A DNA stretch of 64,000 nucleotides from NCBI GenBank assembly GCA_963930645.1, contig OZ005648.1:271943830-272007829 (forward strand). Direction: 5' to 3'. This DNA comes from Salticus scenicus (lineage: Eukaryota > Arthropoda > Arachnida > Araneae > Salticidae). Shown one piece after another: positions 47,086 through 57,965 of this stretch; the first letter of the stretch is position 1, and every line of letters starts with the position of its first letter. A program made the translations under genes and the position numbers. The notes below the pieces were generated by a model. That model made no database searches and was not told the origin of the DNA. It worked only from the letters and a program-made list of their open reading frames with translations.

Positions 47086-47581
47086 CGCTGCAAGCGGTTA
47101 AACCTTGGGCTGCATGGCCACTTTGCTATACTGACATAATATTTTTATCATTATAGCTGCTGCCGTTTAGCAGTTAAAAGAGTTGGGACTGATATTTTTG
47201 GGCACCCTGTATTTTCTTTAGATCGTAAAGATATTACAATGGAACCTATTGCAGACCAAGACCTTTTCAACAAAACAAAAATTATCAAAATCGGAGCATC
47301 CGTTCAGAAGTTATGAGCTAACAAACATAAAAAAAACATACGGTTTGAATTGAGAACCTTCCTTCTTTTTTTGAAGTCGGTTAAAAATAAAGTTATATAA
47401 ATATTTTATTCTCCGAAAATATGGCGATAAACATGTAATTTTGTGTCTCAAACCTCTATTTTGAGCTTTAAAATCTCGGATCAGTGAATGTTTTCATGAA
47501 TTTCAATCCTAGTCTTTTATTTCAGAGTTTCTCTCTATGGATGCATATTTCTATGAGCATATGTACAAATCCTAATTGCTT

Positions 47582-48761
47582 GTATATATGTTACCGTTAA
47601 AACGCGAAATCCGTTAATCTGCAGATTACCTAGCTAATCTGCAGATTAACTAAAATGAACCGTTAAAGTGCGGAATAAAGAGTTTTCCGCATTTTAACTA
47701 GGTAATCTGCAGATTAACGGTTTCAGTATCGTTAAAGTTAAAATGTTTGTTTCGAGCCTTAGTTTTTTTTACATTCACTATGACGTCAAACAGCCATGTG
47801 ATACAGATACGCGAATGACCTTCAAACATAACTGAAACTTTTACCCCTTCCCTTCCGTTCTTCCGCTACACTATGATGATTGATGATAATTGATAAACCA
47901 TAAACCGACAAACGGCAAACGTAAAATGTGGAGGATGGAAGCCATGATTAATTTTATTATGACTAACACAAAATTTAAAGTAACAAGTAAGTTATAATTG
48001 ATTTTATTTTGATTTTATTTCTATCTTTTATAATTCTGTCAATATAAGTTTGATAAGGGTCTGCGTTTTATTAATGAAATGTAACCTTCATTAAAAGCTG
48101 TCTCTCGTGAAACTCCATTTTGAATTATGAATATTAGATTTACATTACAGTACTTATTTCCTTCCGAACTAAAACTATTAAACCATAATTTTTTAAAACT
48201 AATTTATTTTAAAATTGATTTAAATTACTATTACTTACTGAAAAAAAAAAAAAAAGATATATTAATTATTAACTTTGAAAAATATTATGGCATTTAATAA
48301 ATACTTAATATGAAATTTTTGTACATTTTTTAGCATTTCATTACATTTTTTTTTCTTTCAGTTTGAAGTTCCCTGTACATATTTTATATATCATGATTAT
48401 ATTTTTATTTATTTATTTATTTATTTTTATTTTATTTTTATTTTTATTTTTTAATTTTGTTCGCTTTTTCAGATAATTTCGTTGTAGTTTATCACATAAA
48501 AAGTGTAATAAAGGTTTTTTTTTTTTTTTGTAAAAACTAAACTTGTGCAGATATATGTATGCTGCAAAATATAGTTTAATAAAGCATTGAAAACTGTCAT
48601 TTTAATTTTTATGCATTCTAAAAAATGTTAAAGCAGTTTTAATAATTTGAAGTACTTCTTAAATAATGCTTCTGATTTGTCAAATTTAATATTTCTAGTA
48701 ATATTTTATATAATTTAATACTTCTAGTATTTAAATAGTAATAGCAATATAAGTTGTCAAT

Positions 48762-48796
<35 letters not shown>

Positions 48797-49312
48797 GTTA
48801 AATATTTTTATTTTGAAAAGAAATCGTTACTGTATTACAATTCTAACATTCATTTATAAAATAGAATTTATTGAAAGCTATTAAAGCTATTATATTTCAT
48901 ATTAAAAATGCATAACATCTTCAAACTTATATTGACAGAATAAAAAAGATGAAATAAATAAAAAATAAAACAAATATAACTTTAAAAGATATAAAAATTA
49001 AAACACATACAGATTAAAATAAGTAAAGAAAGAAATAAAAAAGAAAAGAAAACTATTTTTTTTCCGAATGAAAAAACAAATACAACACAGCGTGCTGTAA
49101 AATTACAACACCAGATATCTTATTTTCACTTTAACTAGTGCCTAGTAGGTAATGTGCAGATTATCTAGGTAATTCGCAGATTACCTAGGTAATTTGAGAA
49201 ATAAAACAAATTTCCTCACTTTAACGGATCACCCTAGTTAATGTGCAGATTACCTAGCTAATCTGCAGATTAATTGATTTCTGCACTTTAGCGGTAACAT
49301 ATACATATATAC
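47582..49312. mobile_element. Unclassified 1.7 kb element with palindromic subterminal repeats
   Basis: Inverted ends ATATGTTACCG(T/C)TAAA lie at about 47586 and 49305. Inside each end is an array of AATCTGCAGATTACCTAGCT-type units. The 14-base palindrome TAATCTGCAGATTA occurs at 47615, 47635, 47703 and 49259. The middle holds a short open stretch beginning near 47930 (ATGGAAGCCATG...) that ends at a GTAAGT splice-donor-like site near 47985, possibly the relic of a first exon. No transposase domain was recognised. Confidence 0.7.
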
Positions 49313-49623
49313 GCAATAAAAAAAAAAAAAAGAAGAAGAGGAAGAAATAAATAAAATATTTCTCTTTGAAATTATTGTAAAAAAAATGTCATTCGCTTTA
49401 AAATTGTATTTTTTGTGAAATCTTTATGCATAAACTTCTATTAACTTCATTATTTTCACCTATAATAGCCTAATTCCAAATGCTACTTATATATAAATCA
49501 TAGATATCTATCTATATTAATAAAATCAGAGTTTTGTCTGTAAATTTGTCGGAATCGAAAAATTTTGCGATATCTTCACGTTTTACACCCCATGAAAGCC
49601 GAAAATGGCTTCAGAAAATTTTG

Positions 49624-49663
49624 CCTGTGTGTGTGTGTGTGTGTGTCTGTGTGTGTGTCATCG
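49624..49663 (+). repeat. (GT)n microsatellite
   Basis: A GT/TGTC repeat of about 40 bases inside the Helitron 5' region. It produces valine/cysteine-repeat open frames that are not genes. Confidence 0.95.
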
Positions 49664-49684
49664 TGTCCGAATGTCGCTTTTTTT

Positions 49685-50075
49685 GTCCGGGCATCACTCG
49701 AGAACGGCTGGACGGAATTGAACGGCGCTTGGCAGGAATTTAGGTCTTCACCCAACTTAAAATTATATCTATCAACTTTTCGGAAATTCCCCCCCGTTCC
49801 CCCCCCTAGGGGGTAAAAGACTAAAACACGTTTGTCCGGGCATCACCTGAGAACGGCTGCACGGAATTCAACGGCTCTTGGCAGGAATTTAGGTCTTCAC
49901 CCAACTTAAAATTATATCCATCAACTTTTCGGAAATTCTCCCCCGTTCCCCCCTAGGGGGTAAAAGACTAAAACACGTTTGTCCGGGCATCACTCGAGAA
50001 CGGCTGGATGGAATTCAACGGCGCTTGGCAGAAACTTAGGTCTTCACCCAACTTGAAATTATATCTATAGAAATT
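49685..50075 (+). repeat. Three tandem 147-149 bp units in Helitron
   Basis: GTCCGGGCATCAC recurs at 49685, 49834 and 49981, each followed by GAGAACGGCTG, GGAATT-AACGGC, TTAGGTCTTCACCCAACTT and, in the first two units, CCCCCCTAGGGGGT-like words. The third unit is incomplete. Confidence 0.95.
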
Positions 50076-50257
50076 TTCAAAATTATGATTAGTGTTTAAA
50101 TTGTGTGTAAAAAACGCCTGCGCATGCGCGATAAATATTTTTTCACTAAAATGCTTTCAATGAAAAAATGAAATATAAAAATAAATTTTTAAGTTAAAGA
50201 CTTTTGTATTCGCGTGATTTTCACTACAAATTATGAAAAGATTGAAATGAAGTGTTG

Positions 50258-50765
50258 CCATCTAAGTTTCATACTTTAGTTAATTTTAAAAAATCTAATT
50301 GTCGTATCGAAAAACTGTTTACACCCCAGGATTCAGAAAAATCACCTCTTTCATTTGGTACCGAATTTGTAATGATAGGTCTGATAATTCTAATTTATTT
50401 TTCCCTTTATCCGTTTTTCCGTTGCCACTTAAATTTCATACTTTAGTTATTTTTTAAAAATCTAATTGTCGCATCGAAAAACTGTTTCAAGCCCTGGATT
50501 CAGCAAAATCGCCCCTTTCATTCGGTATCAAATTTATAAATATAGGTCTGATATTTCTAATTTATTTTACCCTTTTTCCGTTTTCAACCCAGATTCGATA
50601 TGGAACAGCTTTAGTATTGGATCCCTTTGGCAAAATTTGAAATTCGCCACAGAAGTAGCTCGGACGTTTCTCGCCAAGATCTTTAATTGCAGAATTGAGA
50701 TAGCCAATTCAGTTCATCGCAAAAATGGCTTAAAATATTTAAAGTCACCAAAAGGTTCCGATACT
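50258..50765 (+). repeat. Helitron blocks A (two copies) and B
   Basis: Block A occurs at about 50258-50400 and again at about 50425-50580 (GTTGCCA-CTAAATTTCATAC to TCTGATA-TTCTAATTTATTT). Block B follows at about 50590-50765 (GGATCCCTTTGGCAAAATTT, AGAAGTAGCTCGGACGTTTC, CCAAGATCTTTAATTG). The same blocks in the same relative order lie in the minus-strand Helitron at 58736-60366. Confidence 0.8.
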
Positions 50766-50913
50766 TAAGCTGTGCTTTTTGTATTTATTAGTGCTAGAGG
50801 CCTATTTCAGTCGGTACAGTTGTCGAATTTTTATAGGTCACTCTTAATTAGTGCTAGAGGCCTATTTCAGTCGGTTTATTGAATGGGGATTTATTGAATG
50901 AAGTCCCCCCAAG

Positions 50914-51535
50914 GCACAACTTTGACATGAGTCCCCCCCCCGGCCCAACTTTGACATGAGTACCCCCCAAGGTACCCCTATTTCAGTCGGTACAGCGTTG
51001 TCGAATTTTTATAATACACTCTTAATAGTGCTAAGGGCCTATTTCAGTCGGTTTATTGAATGGAGATTTATTGAATGAAGTCCCCCCAAGGCACAACTTT
51101 GACATGAGTCCCCCCCAGGCACAACTTTGGCATGAGTCCCCCCAAGGTACAACTTTGACATGAGTCCCCCGCAAGGCACACCTTTGACATGAGTCCCCCC
51201 AAAGCCCAACTTTGACATGAGTCCCCCCAAGGCCCAACTTTGACATGAGTCCCCCCCCAAGGTAAAACTTTGACATGAGTCCCCCCCAAGGCACACATTT
51301 GACATGAGTCCCCCCCAGGCACAACTTTCACATGAGTCCCCCCAAGGTACAACTTTGACATGAGTCCCCCGCAAGGCACACCTTTGACATGAGTCCCCCC
51401 AAAGCCCAACTTTGACATGAGTCCCCCCAAGGCGCAACTTTGACATGAGTCCCCCCCAAGGTAAAACTTTGACATGAGTCCCCCCCCCCCCAAGGCACAC
51501 CTTTGACATGAGTCCCCCCCAAGGCACACCTCCCC
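50914..51535 (+). repeat. Minisatellite, about 27 bp units, 200 bp higher order
   Basis: Units of the form TTTGACATGAGTCCCCCCAA plus GGCACAAC are repeated about 20 times. Variants (GGTACAAC, GGCACACC, AAAGCCCAAC, GGTAAAAC) appear in a fixed order that repeats with a 200 bp period (51121 and 51321), so whole blocks were duplicated. An upstream unit with CCTATTTCAGTCGGT is also duplicated at an offset of about 176 bp (50802 and 50978). All minus-strand frames across it are artefacts of unit lengths divisible by three. Confidence 0.95.
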
Positions 51536-51537
51536 CT

Positions 51538-51741
51538 CATTGGGAAAAAGAGAAAAAACGTTGTTTTGCGGCTATAAGACAGTTTGGACTTCCAACGTTA
51601 TTTGTTACAATATCTGCAGCTGAAACACATTGGTTTGATTTAATGAAAACTTTATCATGGAATTTAGATCGTCACGAATTAACTAAAGAAGAATTTGTCG
51701 ATATTAACAAGTTTAGCAGTAGGCCTCTGGCACTAAATTAA
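51538..51741 (+). pseudogene. Helitron Rep (Helitron_like_N) fragment
   Basis: The frame reads KRCFAAIRQFGLPTLFVTIS then AAETHWFDLM, and later WNLDRHELTKEEFVDIN, ending at TAA. The F-A-x-I-R-Q-x-G-x-P-T-x-F-x-T-(F/I)-S-A-A-E-x-x-W pattern is the N-terminal replication-initiator-associated domain of Helitron transposases. Only about 60 residues remain. The HUH motif, catalytic Tyr and helicase are absent, so it is not functional. Its position between minisatellite and 3' end suggests internal deletion of a full element. Confidence 0.82.
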
Positions 51742-52257
51742 AATCTGTCAATGTCAGATTTTCATGTTTTAAATCATGAAATAATGTCGTGTCTGTATAA
51801 TTTTTATTTTTTTTTATTTATAATACTGTCTATTAAAGACTTCTGTGGTCAGGAAATTTGGTGCGTAAATTGTTTGTATGCATCCAGCACTTATTGCAAC
51901 TGCATTTCACGAAATTCGAAATCCCCCACCCCCCTTCTCGGAGTTGGATGGCAATAAACATGTGTAAAAACATGTTTTTCCGTTTGAATTCGCTTTGAAT
52001 TATCTTAGAATGGCGAATTTTGGTGTGTGGATATTGATTAAGTGTACGCATTATGTACATTAGTGGGATTTTGCAAAACTTCGAACTCACCCGCTGAGGG
52101 TGGGGAAGTAAGAAGTGGGTAAGTTGTGCCGAAGACAGTGGGGACCCAGACTCCTAACATTGGGAGCGAGAAAACCTCTACCAATCACAGCGAGAACTTA
52201 GGTTATTAATAAAGATATGGCATTTTGACAAATCATTTAAGTTTAACGTCCAGCGAA

Positions 52258-52275
52258 GCGGGCAAAGCCTGCTAG
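52258..52275 (+). other. Helitron 3'-terminal hairpin and CTAG
   Basis: GCGGGC-AAA-GCCTGC forms a 6 bp stem with one G-T pair. Its last C begins CTAG, and the following host base is T. Helitron 3' hairpins act as termination signals for rolling-circle transfer. Here the stem overlaps the terminus rather than lying about 10 bases inside. Confidence 0.75.
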
Positions 52276-52284
52276 TAGTAATAT

Positions 52285-52640
52285 ATATATAGATCTATCA
52301 TCCCCATGTTATCGAGCAAAAAATTTTGATGCCGAAAAAAGTTCTAAAATCAGCCATTAGAGAGTATTGAAAAAAAGAATAAAAAGAAAAATGAATTTGA
52401 AACTGTATCTGGAGTTTTTCATTCACCTTTAGTAAATAAGTTATTCACAAATTTTATTTACTAAATTATCCGTGTGTGATTTACTCGGGGAAAGGCAGAC
52501 ATTAGAGTGACTTTTCCCGAAAAAAAAAGGTATCACTTTTTCCCTCTCGCTGATCAATCTATGTCTTATTACTATATCTATGATATAAACACGTACAATA
52601 ACATTAAAAAAAAAAAAAACTTTTAAATAAATAAGATTCC
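52285..52640 (+). repeat. Dispersed repeat family F, forward copy
   Basis: It is homologous in inverse to 30085-30470. It begins almost immediately after the Helitron 3' end, so the Helitron probably inserted at the edge of, or into, this repeat. Confidence 0.75.
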
Positions 52641-53044
52641 AAGAAGTTCTATAGATTCTAAAAACGTTCTACAGTCTGGGTGTGGTTCTCTCATAACAAA
52701 AACCTTCATTGACATTAAAAAATATTTGGGGTTTAAAAAAAAAAAAAAAAAAAAAGAATATGCACATTGCAGTTCATCAAAAAGGGTCTTTTGTAGTTAT
52801 TAAGTTTTGAGATGTTGTTTTTTTAAGTAATACAAAGAGGGGGTGAGGAAAGTAATCTGGTGTGGCATCCCTATATTACTGCCGACATATTATTACAACT
52901 TAAGGTGAAAGGTAAGAGATTTGTATTTGAGCATTCACAAAGTAATATATCAAATTAAAAGTTGTTTTAGAAAGAATTTTATTTCAAATGCATCTCTGAG
53001 TTTTGAATATTGTGGCTATGTTTATGAAACGTCCAAGGAAAACA

Positions 53045-53079
<35 letters not shown>

Positions 53080-53929
53080 AAAATCAAAATTATTTAGGGA
53101 GTTGCCACCCACGAGCATTCTTTCAGATTCATTCGACTAATTTTCAGTAGCTCCGTATGTTATATGAAGGTTTATAAATTATATATACATGCACCAAACT
53201 TTGTACTTAAATTTAGCACAGTAAACAAAATAATTAAATAATCATAACACAACTTCAAGTACACTTTGAGCCATTTATAAAAATAGCCCTAATGTATCAG
53301 AAAGCTTTTGTGTGGCCTGCTAAACGAAAAAAAAAAATACTTTTCATACAATATTCTGTGTGATACAGGTTTTTTTGCATAAAAAAATCATATGAATTTC
53401 ATCTTAATTAATGTAGTCTAAATGTATTAAACTGTACCTGTCTATACAATTTCGTCTGTAGACGTAATATTTTGGAATACTTTTTTATGTCCTGTGCCTG
53501 CACGTACACGAATCATTTGTTCGATCTCAACGGAAAGTTTCAAGCAACAAGTAACATCTCCTTATGATACAGATTTAAAATGATGAGTTTGGACTTCCTG
53601 GTAATATTTGTCCTTCATATATGTTGATAACAGAAACAGACATATACGGTAAATAATAAAATTGTTAGATTTTTACCCCCCCCCCCCCATTTTCTCTTTA
53701 AAAAAAAAATCTGAATGAAATGACCTTGGAATTCAGACTTACAAAGAGCATTGATTAACACACTTTTCAGTATCGATTTCATCTTGAGTGCTAGTATAGA
53801 ACCAACCACAAATGGAAAACAAAATCGAAAATATACAGGGCTCGCATGGATTAATAACACTTTCCAACTGTGCGTTCATCGTTTAATCTTCAATGTACTT
53901 TGCGTACGTGATCTCACAACGGACAGATA
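52641..53929. other. No gene seen
   Basis: AT-rich intronic DNA of the zinc-finger gene, with a CA/A run at 53042-53083 and a C-run near 53677. A segment at about 53715-53800 (CTGAATGAAATG-CcTTGGAAT) is repeated near 55413-55500. Confidence 0.55.
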
Positions 53930-54810
53930 AAATGACAGACAAATTATTTAATTGAATTCATAATCACTCTTAAACATTGTTGGAAAATGTTAAAAACGCT
54001 TAGCACAAACGGAAATGCAATCCCAGCAATTTCCAATTGTAATCCTTAATGTATCTGAATATTTTAGTGTAGTGTAACTGTAAATCTTAACGCTAAGCAT
54101 ACCATATTTTAATAAATAAATAATAATAATAACATATAAATAAACATGTCAATTTCACTATGATCTATGCAGTACAAAATTATTTAAATATGATTCATAA
54201 AAATACTTCTCATAGAATGCAGTGCATTGACAGCTTTTTTGGTGTTTCTATACACAAACCAGTCGTGCTACTTATACCATTTTAAATAGGAAATATACTA
54301 TGGTCAATTTGAATAACATATCTTTTTGAAGAAATACATAAAAAAAAATTACACTAAAAACAGACAGACAACAGTACAGTAAGATACAGTAAGACAGACA
54401 AATAGTTTAATTCAAATCATAATCACTATTAAACATTGTTAGTAAGTTTTAAAAATACTTAATAAAAATAAAAATGCCATTCTAGCGATTTCCAATTATA
54501 ACCTTTAATGTATTTAAATATTTTTGTATCGCCCAGTATACCTTAATGGTAATCATTCTATACTCTACAGAATTTTTTTTTTTTTTTTTTTTTTTTTTCC
54601 AGATAAATAATAAATATCAATTCCATTATGATTTGTGAAAAATAAAGGTATTAAAATATGATTTATAGAAATCTCTCTCATAGAGCCCAATGCTTTGGAA
54701 TTCTTTTGGGTGTCTCTGTACACAAACCAGTATTTATTTCATTTTTAATAGGGAACATTCCATAATGAACTTGAATAAACTGTATATCATTTTCAAGAAT
54801 TTCAAGATTG
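53930..54810 (+). repeat. Diverged tandem duplication, about 460 bp
   Basis: The order CAGACAAAT-TTTAATT, AATCACT-TTAAACATTGTT, TTTCCAAT-TAA, CTC(T)CATAGA, TACACAAACCAGT and TTTTAAATAGG is present in both 53937-54340 and 54397-54790. Divergence is substantial, so it is an older duplication. Confidence 0.7.
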
Positions 54811-56755
54811 GCACGGTTTAAACCAATTGGTTTTAATTATGGTTTAAATCAAGTGTTTTTTTTTTCCTCAAAAAATTCAGTTGGTCTTATTGGTTTTTTC
54901 CCTTTCCAAAAAATTCAGTTTTTTAATTCTGTTTTAAAATTGTGTAACAAATTCATCTTCAAAAAATCTGTGAAACTGTTATTTAAAATATTAAATGTAA
55001 ATTCCTTCAATAAATAAATTTTTAAATGAATTGTAATATTCCATTACATAATCTTAAAACATATTTTTTTCTTAAATCTTTTCCTATAAATCTTTTTATT
55101 GTGTTAGGAAAGTAATTTTTCACTCTATTTCTAAAACCAAATTAATAATTTTATTGTTCTTATTAAACTGATTTTTGTCATTAAATTATAGAGTAAATGG
55201 GCATGTTAGGCTTAAAATTAATTTCTAAACACAATGTTAAATTTTTGTCAACCTGTAATCTAATTATTATCATTTGCATCATTTTAATGAAAACTCATAA
55301 CATTAAATGTGATTTATTGTTTTGTAAAATGCTACAGCTATTAAATATTTATAGAAATTTTGGAAACAAAAGATTTAAACTGTTATAAAATTTAATGTAC
55401 TTTGATATAAAATACTGAATGAAATGGCTTTGGAATACAGACATGCAAAGAACATTGATTAACACACACTTTGCAGTATCGATTTGATCGCGGATCATTT
55501 CTTTATTCAAGGGTGAGATTGACAAAAGTTGTAAAAAACATAGTAAAACTTTGTGCAAAAGACAAACATTAAAAGAAAATACAAGAATTCAGATAGAAAA
55601 ATCTTTATATTGCAAAAAGAAATTATTTGATTGTTTTAACAAAAATAATAATTAATTGTTTTCAATAACATGGATCTGTAAAACCTTAATCTAATTAGAA
55701 TGTGTTACACAACTTCATATCAGAAAGTACAAACTTTGATTCACAAAGCCCAAGCTTTGTTACTTGTAGATTATTACAGACAAAAAATAATAATCTACAA
55801 AAAGCTGAAAAATTACATTCTTGTGTATCATTATTTCTGTAAATTATTTTTAGATGAAGAAATAATTAATTTTGGGGTATTAATTATTTTTTAAATTAGC
55901 GATTTCTATTTGCAAATTTGAAAGATATATTAATGAAAATAACCAGGTTTTTCTTCCAACTCTGTAGAAATTCCATGAATATTTACGAAAGTTAAAGTAT
56001 GTACAAACGGAAAGACAGACAAACGGAAGTCATAAACATTTTTCTACTTTGTTGGAAAGTGTTAACAACTACAAATACATTGAATGGCATTTCAATTGTG
56101 GAAAATATCTAATAGCTAGCACATTCTTTTGTGGATAATTTGCTTAATTTTTACTGTGTTCAAATGAATTTTCGACATAAGTTGTACAATACATCTAGCT
56201 TTCAACGTATGTAATAAAAAAAAGAGAGTAATAAATTTTAATCTCAGGACTCAAAAGCATTGTAATTAAATAAATTACGAGAACCTCAAAGAAATAGTTA
56301 TGGCATTGCTGGAACGAATGGCATCGCTGTATGCGTTTCTCCGCATTGACCATTATTAAAAATGACCATTATTGAAAGTGAAAGGAAAAGAACAGAGAAA
56401 GGGATTTTGCGTTATACCTTTTAATGAATTTTTACAGGCAAGGTTTATTATAGAGAAAGGACACTGCCGACATTTACATACACGAAAACTTTAACTTATC
56501 ATAAAAATCACAAAATAAGAAAAATATGAAAAGAGGGGAGGTGTGGTATGGCGTGGTAGGAAGATTAAGGCAGATGGAATGCACAAGGGCTTGTTTCTAA
56601 AAAAGGAGCGTGAGGATAAAATATTGAATTTAAAATGTAGTAAGGAAAATCAGACAATAGTAAAAATTTTTATTATGGGCAACCCAGTGAAATTTCTGAA
56701 GGGGGGCATCCCGTTTAGAAATCCTCTTCTTCTCGGAGGATGATATAGAGATGAA
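54811..56755. other. No gene seen
   Basis: AT-rich intronic DNA. The open frames here are short, low-complexity and lack domains. Confidence 0.55.
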
Positions 56756-56990
56756 GGAATTTTGAGATAAGAGTGTAGTTAAAATTGAGTTTTAGTGCTG
56801 TGCAAAGAGTTTACTTGGGTATTGGAAAAAAGGTATCCCGAAGAGATGATGATGATCCTACGATCGAGGAGGGTATTTTGAGAGAAGAATGCAGCTAAAA
56901 TTGAGTTTTAATGCTATGCAAAAAGTTTATTTGGATGTGGAGAAAAAGGGATCCCGCTATCCCGAAGAGAGGATGATGTCACCGTCCATA
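56756..56990 (+). repeat. Tandem duplication, about 116 bp units
   Basis: ATTTTGAGA-AAGA followed by TTAAAATTGAGTTTTA-TGCT, GCAAA-AGTTTA and TATCCCGAAGAGA occurs twice (about 56759 and 56875), with a short extra duplication of ATCCCG in the second unit. Confidence 0.8.
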
Positions 56991-57333
56991 GGATTAATAG
57001 GTGAGTTGGGATTTCTATATAATTTCGAATATTACTCAATTTTCCTTGTCAGTTTTTAAACTTGAACGACTTGAACATTATATGATATTATACCTCGCGA
57101 TGAATTAAAAGAATTAATTCAAGGCAGGAAAGGCATCACTAGAAGTATTACTAAGTGTAGTTTAGTAAATATTTAATTGAATTTAACGAGTATTTTCTCA
57201 TTTTATTTATTGTGTTATTGGAATCAACTTATTACATACGATAAAGTCTTAATTTAATCTAACTCTAAGTATCTTTATCCACTTTGATGCATCTGATATC
57301 CGAACCTGGGCAGTCCATATTAAAAGACGCTCG

Positions 57334-57597
57334 TCAGACACGGCTTAAGTCCCACCAGTGGCCGAGCGGTTCTGCACTCAAAACTGGTAGATGGGAAGTG
57401 CCGGATTCGATCCCAGATCGCGCTCATCGACCTAGCCGTTCGGAGTTTTCCGTGGTTTTCTCCGAAACTCGCGTAAATACGGACTAGGACCTCTTAGAAA
57501 GATCCCCACAGCAGGAAAGGCATAACTTCACCCGCAGGCCTAGGACCCTAGCGTAGTCAATCGGCCTTAAACCCTACAAACAATCAGACACGGCTTA
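57334..57597 (+). mobile_element. tRNA-derived SINE with perfect 14 bp duplication
   Basis: TCAGACACGGCTTA occurs at 57334-57347 and 57584-57597 as a perfect target-site duplication around a 236 bp body. The body head contains TGGCCGAGCGG (RNA polymerase III box A, tRNA-Ser/Leu type, about 57359-57369) and GGATTCGATCC (box B, about 57405-57415). The rest is a GC-rich body with CCGTGGTTTTCTCCG, and it ends in an A-rich CTACAAACAA tail. The spacing between boxes is tRNA-like. It is a SINE, not a functional tRNA, because no complete cloverleaf closes. It sits just 3' of a zinc-finger exon, within the intron. Confidence 0.92.
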
Positions 57598-57686
57598 CTT
57601 ATACATGGGCGCAAAGTATATATCAGTGTAAAGAGCAACATGTCATCAATTTATTAATATTAATATTATTTTAATAGTTAACTTAC

Positions 57687-57965
57687 ATCTGACAGTGAAG
57701 ATGGTTGCTCTCTCAGTGATGATGCTCTCTTTAGGGGTCTCGGACTTTGCTTTCCCTTGCATACCCTTCTATGGACGGGAAGTCTCTCTGGAAAGAAAGT
57801 TCTTCCACAGAGGGAACAAGGAATTAGCTGAGATTGCACTGCTGACCAAGCTGGGTCGTCTTCTTCAAGGGCTGGAGAACAAACAAGTGATGGTCTGTCA
57901 TCGGGACGCCTAGGTGGCAGTTGACGCAAATTCGGAGTTAACGAATTGTTCGTCTTCTTCCACGT
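57687..57965 (-). CDS. ZNF474-like: ZNF474-like C2HC zinc-finger protein, upstream exon
   Basis: On the minus strand a TTTTTCTCTTTCAG acceptor precedes TWKKTNNSLTPNLRQLPPRR, a Pro/Arg-rich stretch. The finger LIPCSLCGRTFFPERLPVH with RRVCKG follows, then a basic Ser-rich linker, ending SSLSD before a GTAAGT donor: 93 whole codons, phase 0 at both ends. Ligands are C-x2-C-x11-H-x3-C, as in the other two exons. It joins in frame to 38744-38921 across an intron of about 18.8 kb. Proteins of this family carry several such fingers; human ZNF474 is expressed mainly in testis and its function is unclear. Exons further upstream were not found. Confidence 0.88.

Larger units (their letters stand above)
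49511..52275 (+). mobile_element. Helitron (2765 bp), nonautonomous
   Basis: The element begins TCTATATTAATAAAATC after an A and ends GCTAG before a T, i.e. insertion between A and T with 5'-TC and 3'-CTAG, the Helitron rule. A GC hairpin sits at the 3' end. A Rep-domain fragment at 51538-51741 is in the same orientation. It carries a GT microsatellite, three 147-149 bp repeats, two copies of block A, one of block B and a higher-order minisatellite. A second element (58736-60366) has the same kind of ends and the same block order, defining a family. Confidence 0.85.

Noticed and set aside
50914..51535. CRISPR-like spacing of repeats
   Set aside because: Units are contiguous 27 bp variants with no unique spacers, in an animal genome inside a Helitron.
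51031..51540. Four overlapping minus-strand open frames encoding G-G-T-H-V-K-V repeats
   Set aside because: They are products of the minisatellite, whose unit length keeps several frames open. There is no start context, domain or splice structure.
57348..57420. Functional tRNA-Ser or tRNA-Leu gene
   Set aside because: Boxes A and B are present, but the acceptor stem does not close and the whole 236 bp unit is bounded by target-site duplications, so it is a SINE head.
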